Assembly (NCBI RefSeq): GCF_000003605.2
Contig: NW_003156734.1
Location: 68,014-98,862 of the forward strand
DNA length: 30,849 nt
DNA from: Saccoglossus kowalevskii
Lineage: Eukaryota > Hemichordata > Enteropneusta > Harrimaniidae
Direction of reading: 5' to 3'
A program made the translations under genes and the position numbers. The notes beneath the pieces are model-generated. The model made no database searches. It was not told where the DNA came from and worked only from the letters and a program-made list of their open reading frames with translations. Of the stretch, positions 23,701 through 30,849 are shown in pieces (position 1 is the stretch's first letter; each line of letters begins with the position of its first letter).

Positions 23701-26616
23701 GTCCTTTATAGACAGGTGGTCTTTACACGGAGGTGGCCTGATTTATTCATTCAATCATGAATATTAATTAGGGCGGGAATTTTAAGGGAGATCATAAGCA
23801 AAACAAAAAAGCAAACCTACACATTGTACAATGAATAGGTCTTTTTTAATAAAAGTCGCTCGTTTTCATCTGGATAATTACACAGATTTACTTTTTTACT
23901 ACAAATTATATCATGTAAATTCACTGAAACCAAGTGATTCTGCCCATGGATTCATTGGTGTATTCAATGCATAAGAACGATTGTCAACTATCGGCCGCAT
24001 TGGCGTTTCAGCTCGGCCTTTCACACTCTTATCCCCCAGTCTCTTACACATATTCCATCACAGTCGGTAATCAGTCCCATTGTTAGTACTGTCGATTGTA
24101 CACTGTGACAACATGCACAGGCAAAGTTGCCGTGTTTGAAAAAACAAACAAGCAAGCATTAAAAATGAAGAAGCATTGGTAATAAAAAAAATTTGTCAAA
24201 CTCCTAACGATTGCTCCAGCTCTCGGTGTTGAATCAGAAAGTCAAACGAACCGGAAATGAAACACGATGATTGTACACGCAATTTTACAGTTATTTGTTG
24301 CACAGTCCCTCTATCATGGGACTGTGTTTGTTGCAAGCATCGACGTGTCAAAACTGCCCAAACGAAACGAATTCTCGATTGCGAATTATTAATATTACCT
24401 TTTATAAAAAAAAAGAATTAAAAATAGAAAACATCTTCTGTTGAGAATAACCCTGAGATGACCCCTCAGTAACAATATGTTTTGCCAATGCGCTAGCTTC
24501 ATTAGCATAATTTATAACTATCAACAACAAACAACATGGCGCCCAAAATAAGTCTGATTTTGGAATCCCGCGATGAAAATGAAATAAACAAATGTTTTAT
24601 TATTTTGTTTGGATATTTCATATCGACAAGGTAAATAAAACATCTCTCATTTAATAAAACTGGTTCATTTTTCTTTGTTTCGAGACAGGTGGAATTTGCT
24701 GCTGGCCGGCTGGGGATCGATAGTATAGTACCGATCGGAAACAAGCTAGTTTTTCATTTCAAACTTTGAATGAAACTGTTTAATTTGTTGTTAAAATCTT
24801 TCCAGTCTCCAGACGTTACATTCAGATGACATTCAGATGATATTCAACTTTTTTTTACTTTTTCGCAACTTCACAAACCAAGTTGCGATGGTCACCCCTG
24901 TCTATTAGCCCTAAAGATTGCATACTCGGTAATCTGAACGTAACATGTGGCCACTTTCCTGTTAGCAATTCGCAAGTAGCTATTGTCTTTTTGCTGAGAC
25001 CGTCTGATGGAAATGTTGGTGGTTGTTATACAAAGGTTAAAGTGTGAATAGGTCTACAATAGGGTGGTCGCTGGTCGCGTTGGACAGGTGGTCGCTATAT
25101 CCAGTGTCTTTAACGTGTAAATTGCGAAGGGACTGTACTAAGGTGGTCGCTATGAGCAGGTGGCCGCTCTGCACAGTGGTCGTTAACACAGGTTTGACTG
25201 TACAACAGATTGTTTGTTTACATCAAAACACGTGTTGCGTGTAGTAGTAATATGGCCAAAAATAAAAACAGCCGTTATTCAGCCATCTTTGATCTGATTA
25301 TGAAACACACTGATATGTATGATGTATGTGTCAAATACGAATGAAAATGGTACATAAATTGTGGAAATATAGTAGTAAGGCCAAAAAGTCAGATGGCTGT
25401 CAATCGGCCATCCTTGACCAGATTTTAAAACAAATTGTCATGGACATGCATCCTAACATGTATAAAGTACATGTATGTGCTAAATTTGAATGAAAACTGA
25501 CAGCACATCCAAGATACTGCATTAAAAAAACAAAAAAAACAAGATGCCTGCCAGTCGACCATCTTTGATCCAATTGCAAAATAAATCGTCATGGACATGT
25601 ATCCTAACATGTATAATCTATGTATCAAGTTTGAATGACAACTGGCAAAGCATGTCCAAAATACAACATTTTCAAAAAACAAGATGGCTGCCAGTTGACC
25701 ATTTTGAATCGAATCGCTTAATATGCATAATAATATGCACAAACAGTTCTCATCTGAAAAGGGACTAAAAACTAGAGAATGCAGTGAAAATTTTGAAGCA
25801 AACTTACATTATATGACCTCCTATGGTAGACTTCCCAGCATCTGAAAATCAGTGTAAAATACAGGATAAGACTTGCTTCATTCTTTGTCTTTCCAGTACA
25901 ACATTTTTCTTACATTAAATTGCACGGTATATGCCTGGCCTTATAAAATCTGTCATAATTTATTAACTTCCAAAATTCTGTTGAATTGCAAATTTTATTT
26001 TTCTTGGACTAATGATCGGCATTAATTTAGTAGTTTAGGCTTCCACACATTGTCTGCTGAAAACCTTAACAGACAGCCACCATGGTCATGGTATAAAACA
26101 GTGTTAATGAGAACACAATGCAACATATGAAATGCATGTTATCTACACAGGCATTGTTTTCTTAGCATGAACCTCTTTTGACCATTTAGACAATTTTTTG
26201 CTTTTCAAGCAGCAAAGGAAGCAGCTTGAATGTCACCATACTTTTTGAAATCTGATTTTTACTTTGACAATTTTGACAAGAGAAGATTTTGAATTAATTT
26301 GTATTCTAAGCCCCACCCACCCCCCAATTTTTTTATAAAAAGTAATTACGTAGTTTCTGATTGAAATTTTAGCACTTACTGGTACACAGTTTTGGAAGTA
26401 AAGTATTTATTCACATACTTTAATGACTTCAATGACTTGGATTTGACTTACCAACATGGCCTATGAAAACAACATTGACATTTTCTTTAAATTCTTTTTC
26501 TGCTTCTTCAAGCTGTAAATTTTGTTTGGTTTCTTTTTTCTTTGTGGCAATCATTTTTGGTGTTTCCTTCTCAGTTTCCTGTTCCTCAACTTTGTCTGAC
26601 TCATCAGGTCCATTTT
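14720..26616 (-). CDS. GSPT1: Eukaryotic peptide chain release factor GTP-binding subunit eRF3, 13 exons, 5' end not certain
   Basis: Thirteen GT-AG exons with compatible phases join into 468 codons plus stop: 26616-26452, 25841-25808, 23228-23151, 22358-22178, 21760-21606, 20447-20304, 20030-19937, 19067-18987, 17618-17517, 17242-17171, 16980-16891, 15237-15069 and 14763-14720. The product is the class II release factor: a cytosolic translational GTPase that delivers eRF1 to stop codons and drives peptide release. GTPase motifs are complete: G1 GHVDAGKST (split over two exons), switch I region [10 protein letters not shown]3 DAPGH, G4 NKMD, G5 SGMTG. The EF-Tu-like beta-barrel domains 2 and 3 follow, with LPIVDKYKDMG-type (here [11 protein letters not shown]) and the eRF1-contact block [23 protein letters not shown]1 is excluded by [31 protein letters not shown] and NKMDDPTV. 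The N-terminal part seen is short, acidic and Lys-rich; no PAM2 motif for PABP binding was found. The first coding exon may be 30592-30553 or may be missed. Confidence 0.96.
15069..15237 (-). CDS. GSPT1: eRF3 exon: domain 3 ([24 protein letters not shown])
   Basis: 169 bp, acceptor TATCTCTGCAG, donor GTGAGT. It encodes the RPRFVKQ and [17 protein letters not shown] blocks that form the eRF1-facing surface. Confidence 0.96.
15618..15727. repeat. Tandem duplication of a 55-bp unit in an eRF3 intron
   Basis: CATAGAATCTGCATT(T/A)TAAAC...GGGCATTAT occurs at 15618 and again at 15673, almost identical. This implies a recent duplication. Confidence 0.93.
15906..16749. mobile_element. 844-bp TIR element with TA duplication in an eRF3 intron
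   Basis: The left end CAGCCGTTCTGAGAATTATT is the exact inverse of the right end. The match continues imperfectly for about 115 bp on each side (AACTTTGCAAAACA, CCAATCTAGACTTG, GGCGCC). TA flanks both ends (15904-15905 and 16750-16751). No transposase is visible, so it is non-autonomous. The TA target suggests Tc1/mariner/pogo-type mobilisation. It lies between the eRF3 exons at 15069-15237 and 16891-16980. Confidence 0.82.
16891..16980 (-). CDS. GSPT1: eRF3 exon: domain 3 ([20 protein letters not shown])
   Basis: 90 bp, phase 0 to phase 0, acceptor TGTTACAG, donor GTAATT. 30 codons including [12 protein letters not shown], nearly identical to vertebrate eRF3. Confidence 0.96.
17171..17242 (-). 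CDS. GSPT1: eRF3 exon: domain 2/3 ([11 protein letters not shown]...FDAQ)
   Basis: 72 bp, phase 0 to phase 0, acceptor GTATACAG, donor GTAAGT. It contains the [12 protein letters not shown] block. Confidence 0.95.
17303..17382. repeat. Short intronic repeat, copy 1 of 3
   Basis: TGTTCAGTTAA...ATTGAATCGCTGAGTA...AACTAATATTCGGGACAAGAACGATTCATCAT is shared with 22030-22104 at most positions, and a partial copy (GGGACAAGAACATTCATCAT) lies at 19250-19269. All three are in eRF3 introns, in the same orientation. Confidence 0.75.
17517..17618 (-). CDS. GSPT1: eRF3 exon: domain 2 ([20 protein letters not shown])
   Basis: 102 bp, phase 0 to phase 0, acceptor GATTACAG, donor GTAAGA. 34 codons ending KVKGVEED. 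Confidence 0.95.
17962..18727 (+). mobile_element. HINE/pearl-like element, copy B
   Basis: It starts near AAGTCAAATGAAAATGACAC then CGTCCCCGTT and ends in a hairpin at 18691-18725 (AGTCGTCGTTTTCGGAC pairing with GTCCGAACGGGGACT) with CTAA at 18724-18727. It has the same interior as copy A but a shorter set of ~170-bp units and only a short degenerate ACGG tract near 18640-18680. It sits in an eRF3 intron. Confidence 0.78.
18987..19067 (-). CDS. GSPT1: eRF3 exon: domain 2 ([20 protein letters not shown])
   Basis: 81 bp, phase 0 to phase 0, acceptor TTCGTAG, donor GTATGT. 27 codons ending LMPNK. Confidence 0.95.
19250..19269. repeat. Short intronic repeat, partial copy 3
   Basis: Only the GGGACAAGAACATTCATCAT core is recognisable here; the upstream part of the repeat is absent or too diverged. 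Confidence 0.5.
19937..20030 (-). CDS. GSPT1: eRF3 exon: end of G domain and start of domain 2
   Basis: 94 bp, acceptor TTCTTACAG, donor GTAAGT. It contains [16 protein letters not shown] and [13 protein letters not shown]. Confidence 0.95.
20304..20447 (-). CDS. GSPT1: eRF3 exon: SGMTG (G5)
   Basis: 144 bp, acceptor CTTTTCAG, donor GTAAGT. It contains [20 protein letters not shown] and the G5 block VSGMTGENL. Confidence 0.96.
20625..21560 (+). mobile_element. HINE/pearl-like element, copy C (divergent interior)
   Basis: The left end GTCATTGTCAATGAC then ACGTCCCCGTT and the right hairpin 21524-21558 plus CTAA (21557-21560) match the other copies. The interior differs: units with GATCATGAAACAAATGCACA, GTGAAGTTTGAACT and CATGCATAACTGAGATCC recur at offsets of about 230 and 310 bp. 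Only a short GGACGCACAGACGCACAC tract stands in for the microsatellite. This looks like a sister family sharing the ends. Confidence 0.75.
21606..21760 (-). CDS. GSPT1: eRF3 exon: NKMD (G4)
   Basis: 155 bp, acceptor ATTGTAG, donor GTAGGT. It contains [33 protein letters not shown] and EWSEE. A mobile element (20625-21560) begins about 45 bp into the following intron. Confidence 0.96.
22030..22104. repeat. Short intronic repeat, copy 2 of 3
   Basis: TGTTCAGTTAACG...GAATCATTGAGTA...TAATATTCGGGACAAGAACAATTCATCAT. It matches the copy at 17303 and lies about 75 bp into the intron after the DAPGH exon. Confidence 0.75.
22178..22358 (-). CDS. GSPT1: eRF3 exon: switch I and DAPGH (G3)
   Basis: 181 bp, acceptor ATTCTAAAG, donor GTAAGA. 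It contains [21 protein letters not shown] and [16 protein letters not shown]. Confidence 0.96.
22419..23026. mobile_element. ~608-bp TIR element in an eRF3 intron
   Basis: ACCTGGTTCACA at 22419-22430 is inverted as TGTGAACCAGGT at 23015-23026. The similarity continues inward with gaps (AATTAC.CC.TTGTAG on the left; CTACAACGGCGTAAAT on the right), and internal GCCGGCGTAA/TTTACGCCGGTGTAAA motifs recur. No clean target duplication was recognised and no coding sequence is present. Confidence 0.65.
23151..23228 (-). CDS. GSPT1: eRF3 exon: [20 protein letters not shown]
   Basis: 78 bp, acceptor TTTTGTAG, donor GTTAGT. It encodes the helix after the P-loop, up to KNRES and two bases of the Trp codon. 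Confidence 0.95.
23356..23533 (+). mobile_element. Truncated 5' end of a HINE/pearl-like element
   Basis: AACAAGTCATTGTTAATGAC then AGTCCCTGTCC reproduces the family's 5' terminus. About 175 bp later a fresh 5' terminus starts copy D. The sequence between does not resemble the interiors of copies A-C. An 89-codon frame (23274-23543) runs through it but ends inside the next element and is not recognisable. Confidence 0.5.
23655..25200. mobile_element. 1546-bp TIR element inserted at TA inside copy D
   Basis: The ends CAGTCAAACCTGT and ACAGGTTTGACTG are exact inverses, flanked by TA on both sides (23653-23654, 25201-25202). Copies A and B show the empty site as ...GGC(A/G)(C/T)ATA-CAACAGATTG. 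Subterminal GTGGTCGCT/AGCGACCAC motifs recur at the right end. The TA duplication and CAGT terminus suggest pogo/Tigger or another Tc1/mariner-type element. No transposase is visible, so it is non-autonomous. Confidence 0.9.
23662..23717. repeat. 19-bp perfect hairpin next to the left end of the nested element
   Basis: ACCTGTCTATAAAGGACAG (23662-23680) and its exact reverse complement (23699-23717) with an 18-nt loop. The arm overlaps the terminal repeat, so the left end is a duplicated, inverted copy of itself; the right end lacks this. Confidence 0.93.
25808..25841 (-). CDS. GSPT1: eRF3 34-bp microexon carrying the P-loop core [11 protein letters not shown]
   Basis: Acceptor TTTTCAG, donor GTAAGT, phase 1 to phase 2. 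It supplies the AGKST residues that hold the GTP phosphates. The mobile element on its donor side ends 39 bp away at 25768. Confidence 0.93.
26452..26616 (-). CDS. GSPT1: eRF3 exon: charged linker and start of G1 (VNVVFIGHV)
   Basis: 165 bp, acceptor AATTTCAG, donor GTAAGT. It starts two bases into a codon. A Glu/Lys-rich linker ([21 protein letters not shown]) precedes [11 protein letters not shown], the first strand and the beginning of the P-loop. This is the most upstream exon that is certain. Confidence 0.95.
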
Positions 26617-28000
26617 CTGAAATTAAAATTTATGTTAAAGGAATATTATTTTTGCATTTGTGCACTATCAACCACTGAGATTTATATTTACAATATATTT
26701 TTGTCACAATACCAATATTCAATGTTTGAGACTAGATGACAGGGTTGTGCTGTGTGACTGCTGTCTCTGCATCAACATGGTCATGTCAAAGAATATTCCA
26801 ATCGTGATTTCCTCGGTTGCATTTGGAATAAATCATAAGCTCAAAGTTATTACAGTATCGGTATCCATCAAAATTATCTCCACCAGTTAATACAATGCAT
26901 AAGAATTATGTAAACTTACTATGCAATTCACAGGAGACCAATAGATTCTACAACAATTTAGCTAGCTCTATGTATAGTGCAGTGTTGGGCCTCCACACGG
27001 GTAAAAAATAATATGGCTTATTCCTACTTCCCTTTTTATGGATTTCTGCAGCTTCACTCTCTTCACATTTTATTAAAAAAATTAATTCACTTCATTTTTT
27101 ATAACATAAATATTCTTCACTTTATATAAGCAAATCAATTATTACTTAATAGCTAGTACTAATTAATATTAACTAGTAACTTTGCATTACAGATACAATG
27201 ATTTATTGCATTACAGATGTTATGAGGACAAATCTTCATACTAATAAAGCACTGCTGATACTTTTGTTTCTGTTAGTCCCCAATTTGAATTAGTCGGCAA
27301 ATACAATTTACCTTCTGTGCATCCAGTCATAACTCGCCTATATATTATTTTTGGTCATCTTTAGCACATACATTACATTGAGGACATGATGCATGTGCAG
27401 TAGTTTCATGATTGGACTATTTGATTTGTGTGACTACTGGTAAATGAGAAGCATATTATGACTAAATCTTGCCCTGCAAATAAACTAGTAATAATATCAT
27501 TTTTGAAGTTCAGAAAAAAATATATACAATTATTTAATAAATCTCTTGAACATTCTTCATAACTGTTACATAAACATGTTACTTTCTCTTTTAAAGCATG
27601 ATGAAATGTTGTTAAACATAGGGACACTATTATAGCCATGCCGTAGTTGATTTACATTTTGAGCTGGCAAGTAATATTATCAATAATCAATGATCAATTC
27701 ATCACAATAAATTTCAAAACAAGAATATGATAGTGCAATAATCTAATTCAGTGACCTGACCTGACCTGACAAGCTTCACTAAGTAGAAATTCCAAGAAGA
27801 AACTTGAAACTGACCTACTCAAGTTTCAACACTTGAAAGTGTTTTATAATTATGTGTTTCAGGGAATTACATTTGTAGTCTACATGCATTTGTATCTTGG
27901 GTTGACCAAAATTGAGAATGTTGACAATATATTCCCCAGATTTTTGAAAGCCTAATTTATAATCAGATGCACACCTCATGCTGCTCAATAAGAGCTATCA

Positions 28001-28320
28001 CTCTCAAATACATTGCATCAAAACTCTTACTGTAATCAAGCTCACGAAGGTCCTAAATATCAATTTTGACAAAAAAAATACGCACCAAAAATACACATTT
28101 CAAAGCCCAAATTTTAATCAGGTCTAAATCTCGTGTAGCTTTATAAAATACATCTGTATATTACTCTCAAATACATTGCATCAAAACATTTCATGTAATC
28201 AAGCTCACAAAGGTCCAAAATATCAATTTTGACTAAAATTGAAAAAAAAAATCAAAGTCCAAATTAAAAAAATACATATCAAATCATCTAAACTTTGTGT
28301 AATTGACCTCACCAAGAAGT
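28001..28320. repeat. Two diverged tandem copies of a ~163-bp unit
   Basis: CTCTCAAATACATTGCATCA followed by AAAC, GTAATCAAGCTCAC(G/A)AAGGTCC and ATATCAATTTTGAC occurs from 28001 and again from 28164. The second half of each unit has drifted (runs of A). Confidence 0.8.
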
Positions 28321-29806
28321 ACTTACAATTTTGGTAACCACCTATTCAAAATATAATCTTCAAATGGCCACAAAATGTAAACAACTGGTTATTGGACCGA
28401 CAATATATAGCACAATAGGGACACAATGTTTCTGTCAGTGGATGCCAGCGCGGGCCAGCTAATCTGCAAAATTGTTCCATGTTAGACTTAACAGACATGA
28501 CGTCAGAGCTAGATATCTCCATTACATGCATTCTGATTGGTGTAGGGTACATGGCCTTCATTTGACAAGCGAATAAAGAAGCGGGTAACATATTACGCTT
28601 TTAGTCCCTTTTATTACCAAGCCAGATTCTGTTGGGCAAGATTCGGCGAAACCGGCGATGTTCGGCAATGTATGCCATGTACGATCCATGCCTCGCTTCC
28701 ATATTTATAAGAAATTCACTTCAGTTTCTTAATTTTATAAAATAATCACATTGATATTCACTTTCTATAACTCAAATGGGTCACTTTTACAATTTTTATA
28801 AGATTTTTACACCTTTTTAAAACGAGTACTTCGCACTTCGTTTTTTACCCATGTGGAGGCCCAGTGTTTATTGGATGTAATACATTGCTCTTTGTACAAG
28901 CACTTTTGTAAGTGATTACCAGACCCTGAAAATGCTTTGAGTAAATTTATGTTTTAAATATCAAGTGTTCAACTAATTCAGAAACTGATTAAGGGAAGAG
29001 TAGGAAATCAAACTCCCGGTTAACCGTGGTGGTGGTGGGTACTCGCCAGTCGACCGCATTTTATGCAAATGAATGCATAGATTCCATGACCCCGGTTTAC
29101 CGCGGTCGTACGCGGTAGGCTCGCATGGCAATTTACACCCTACTGTTAAGACTATGAATGGACACAATAGACTGGGAAACTAAAGGTTACTTGCCGCCAA
29201 GTTCAAATAATAAAAATCGAGTGGTACCAGAAGATTGGAAAAATCGTCTATTAGTTCGCAGAAGAACACTATTTTATTCTCACGAGTCTTGGTATAACAT
29301 CGCAAAGCAACCCAGAATAATGTAGACCCCACATAATGTAAAATAATATCACATTATTTTGAATTTACATCATGTATGGTCTCAGGATTTATTTTAAAAG
29401 ATTAATGTTTCGCGTATACATGTACCAATATAATCGGGCGAAGTATAAATTCCAAGTGTAAAACACTCGATGAGAGACCGCAGTTTACGTTACCTCGAGA
29501 CCATGCACAGAGTAGGAAAAGCAAGTCGAAGTCGAAGTCGAAGAGGGAGTGTCACACACTTGGTGCTACAATATATACTATAACAACTGGGTGATCAGCA
29601 AAAAAAAATAGCGCACTTCTTGGCGAAACTGACTAGTCTAATAAACCTTGGCCCAAGTTTAACCCCAAGTCACGCGCTGAACAAGTGGGTTGTTACCTTG
29701 GTGACCATTCGCGCTCCGCGCGTTGACCTTGTTATTATACACATCCCATTACGCAAATTTTTACTGGCTCTGCGTTGCCTATGTAAAAATTGTTATCGTT
29801 CTGGTT

Positions 29807-30035
29807 GTGAATATTTAACCATTGCCGACGTGATAATGCGTTGGCTTCGTAATAATTGCGCAAACTTGTTTTTCATTGTTTACGTACTAGCTGTGAATAT
29901 TTCAACTTAGCCGACTTGAAATTGCGTTGCCTTTGCAATAATTACGCAAACTTATTTTCCGTTGTCTACGTACTGGCTGTGAATATTTCAACATTGTCGA
30001 CTTGAAATTGCGTTGCTTTCGTATAATTTGTATAA
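29807..30035. repeat. 86-bp tandem repeat, about 2.7 copies
   Basis: GTGAATATTT(A/C)AAC...TTGCGTTG begins at 29807, 29893 and 29979 with exact 86-bp spacing. The last copy breaks off near 30035. A more degenerate partial unit seems to precede it (29750-29806). Confidence 0.88.
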
Positions 30036-30552
30036 TTTATAACTACGCGACTTAGTCGAAACCGCGACTTACTGCCTCAGAGACGGGGCCACTGAATATC
30101 TGTTGTTGATAATGATATTGTAAACAAACACGCACACACAAAACATTAAAGCCAGAAAAGTCAAGAAACAACATTTCAAATAATATTATGGTTTGACATC
30201 TATATCATTTTGAAATAAACTAAATTTCATGTAAATAAAATCCATGCGTTACAATTTACTGTAATTTCCAACTCGGGGCAGCTAAGCGTACTTTGAACAC
30301 AGTATTCGATCGCTTACATTTCGAGTGAAAAAAACGTCAGGTGCTTTTGAACTACGTGCGGTTGGCACAGTAACGGGCAATGACCTCAGCGGTTCACACG
30401 CTCACGAGTACCATGGAACACGAACATGTAACAGAAAAATATCGTCTTTTGTTTTAAAGAAGATTCTGTCAACCAAGTATACATGCGCAAGGCAAGTTTA
30501 TGAAACAAACAGAAAATAATCATGTCATTGTCTGCAATGCAGACAGCCTGAC

Positions 30553-30592
30553 CTGTTTTGATTAGTTCGCCCGTTTCTCGTTTGCTGGCCAT
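30553..30592 (-). CDS. Candidate first coding exon of eRF3 (MASKRETGELIKT), uncertain
   Basis: ATG with a fair Kozak context (AAAAAAATGG) opens 13 codons and ends in phase 1 at ACAG|GTCAGG. The phase matches the 26616 acceptor and would create TENGPDESD. The phase match alone has a one-in-three chance of being accidental, the peptide is not recognisable, and the donor is only moderate. It would give an eRF3 of about 482 aa with no PAM2 region. It could equally belong to another gene or to nothing. Confidence 0.22.
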
Positions 30593-30849
30593 TTTTTTCT
30601 GGAGTGTGACACAAATGGTGAACATGATACTGCCAAATCAATCAAGAACCAGGATACGGCTTGGATACGCTGAAACTTTGTAAATCGTCCTCTTTTCAAT
30701 TGTAGGCTTTATTCCAGTGTAATAAAGGTATACCTACATGTACCATGAAAAATTGTATTGCATCACTTTGGAAATTGATGCTAAATACATGTACTAAATA
30801 CTAAACAAGCTCACATATCGTATTCATTTACAGCATCGAATATTAAAAC
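30593..30849. other. Right edge of the window, no feature supported
   Basis: AT-rich sequence without a recognisable exon. On the minus strand an AATAAA is present near 30720, but no gene to which it could belong is visible. Confidence 0.4.

Larger units (their letters stand above)
23534..25768 (+). mobile_element. HINE/pearl-like element, copy D, split by a nested insertion
   Basis: The left part (23534-23654) and right part (25201-25768) align end to end with copies A and B once the 1546-bp insert is removed. The 5' end is GTCATTGAAAATGAC then ACAGTCCTCGTT. The 3' end is decayed (AAAAGGGACTAA, CTAA at 25765-25768), lacking the ACGG tract and most of the hairpin. Confidence 0.8.
26617..30552 (-). 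other. Region upstream of the last certain eRF3 exon
   Basis: 3.9 kb, either an intron (if 30553-30592 is exon 1) or 5' flank. A minus-strand exon with a PAM2-like motif (LNxxAxxFxP) was searched for by eye and not found. It holds a CCTGA microrepeat near 27760, a diverged 163-bp tandem repeat (28001-28320), a GTCGAA triplet repeat near 29524 and an 86-bp tandem repeat (29807 on). The minus-strand 81-codon frame at 28346-28591 has cysteine pairs but no family I recognise and was not called. Confidence 0.5.

Noticed and set aside
24502-24744. 80-codon minus-strand frame inside the nested TIR element as a possible transposase remnant
   Set aside because: No DDE/D or helix-turn-helix signature; the frame is short and unrelated to mariner or pogo proteins as far as I can tell.
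27313-27345. Possible small eRF3 exon between TATATAG and GGTAAATT on the minus strand
   Set aside because: In the phase needed to join the neighbouring exons it contains a stop codon, and the acceptor lacks a pyrimidine tract.
28346-28591. 81-codon minus-strand frame with CPYCAIYC
   Set aside because: The cysteine spacing hints at a zinc site, but there is no second motif and no matching exon phase with eRF3. It was considered as an upstream eRF3 exon and dismissed.

Overview
The window looks like metazoan nuclear DNA, AT-rich and intron-rich. The repeat content (elements with internal ~160-170 bp units, an (ACGG)n microsatellite and a 3' hairpin ending in CTAA) resembles that described in bivalve molluscs, so a lophotrochozoan, probably a mollusc, is my best guess. 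The species cannot be fixed from the sequence alone. No prokaryotic operon, CRISPR array, rRNA or intact tRNA was seen.

Three conserved single-copy-type genes can be reconstructed exon by exon. (1) At the left edge, on the minus strand, are two exons of PIGA (catalytic subunit of the GPI-GlcNAc transferase) at 601-666 and 981-1071; the rest of the gene lies left of the window, and its start was not found. (2) On the plus strand is a complete three-exon CANT1 (soluble calcium-activated nucleotidase/apyrase, 389 aa) at 5578-9397, with a poly(A) signal at 9445. (3) On the minus strand are thirteen exons of GSPT1/eRF3 (translation termination GTPase), from 26616 down to the stop codon at 14720; a possible short first coding exon lies at 30553-30592. 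PIGA and CANT1 are head to head, and CANT1 and eRF3 are tail to tail about 5.3 kb apart. The three gene products act in different compartments and I see no functional link between them.

Most of the remaining sequence is introns and intergenic DNA filled with non-autonomous mobile elements. There are four copies of a Helitron/HINE-like or 'pearl'-like family (about 1757-3041, 17962-18727, 20625-21560, 23534-25768). The fourth is interrupted by a 1546-bp terminal-inverted-repeat element flanked by TA duplications. Other elements include a 108-bp hAT-like MITE with 6-bp target duplications, a pair of ~200-bp MITEs just beyond CANT1, two further TIR elements inside eRF3 introns and a probable tRNA-derived SINE fragment in CANT1 intron 1.

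The most unusual structure is a six-copy 65-bp tandem array (1051-1440) whose unit is the 3' splice-acceptor region plus the first 21 nt of the PIGA exon. It places a row of decoy acceptors upstream of the real one, and the decoy nearest the real exon has lost its AG. I found no evidence of a novel multi-gene system; the interest lies in this array and in the mobile-element structures.
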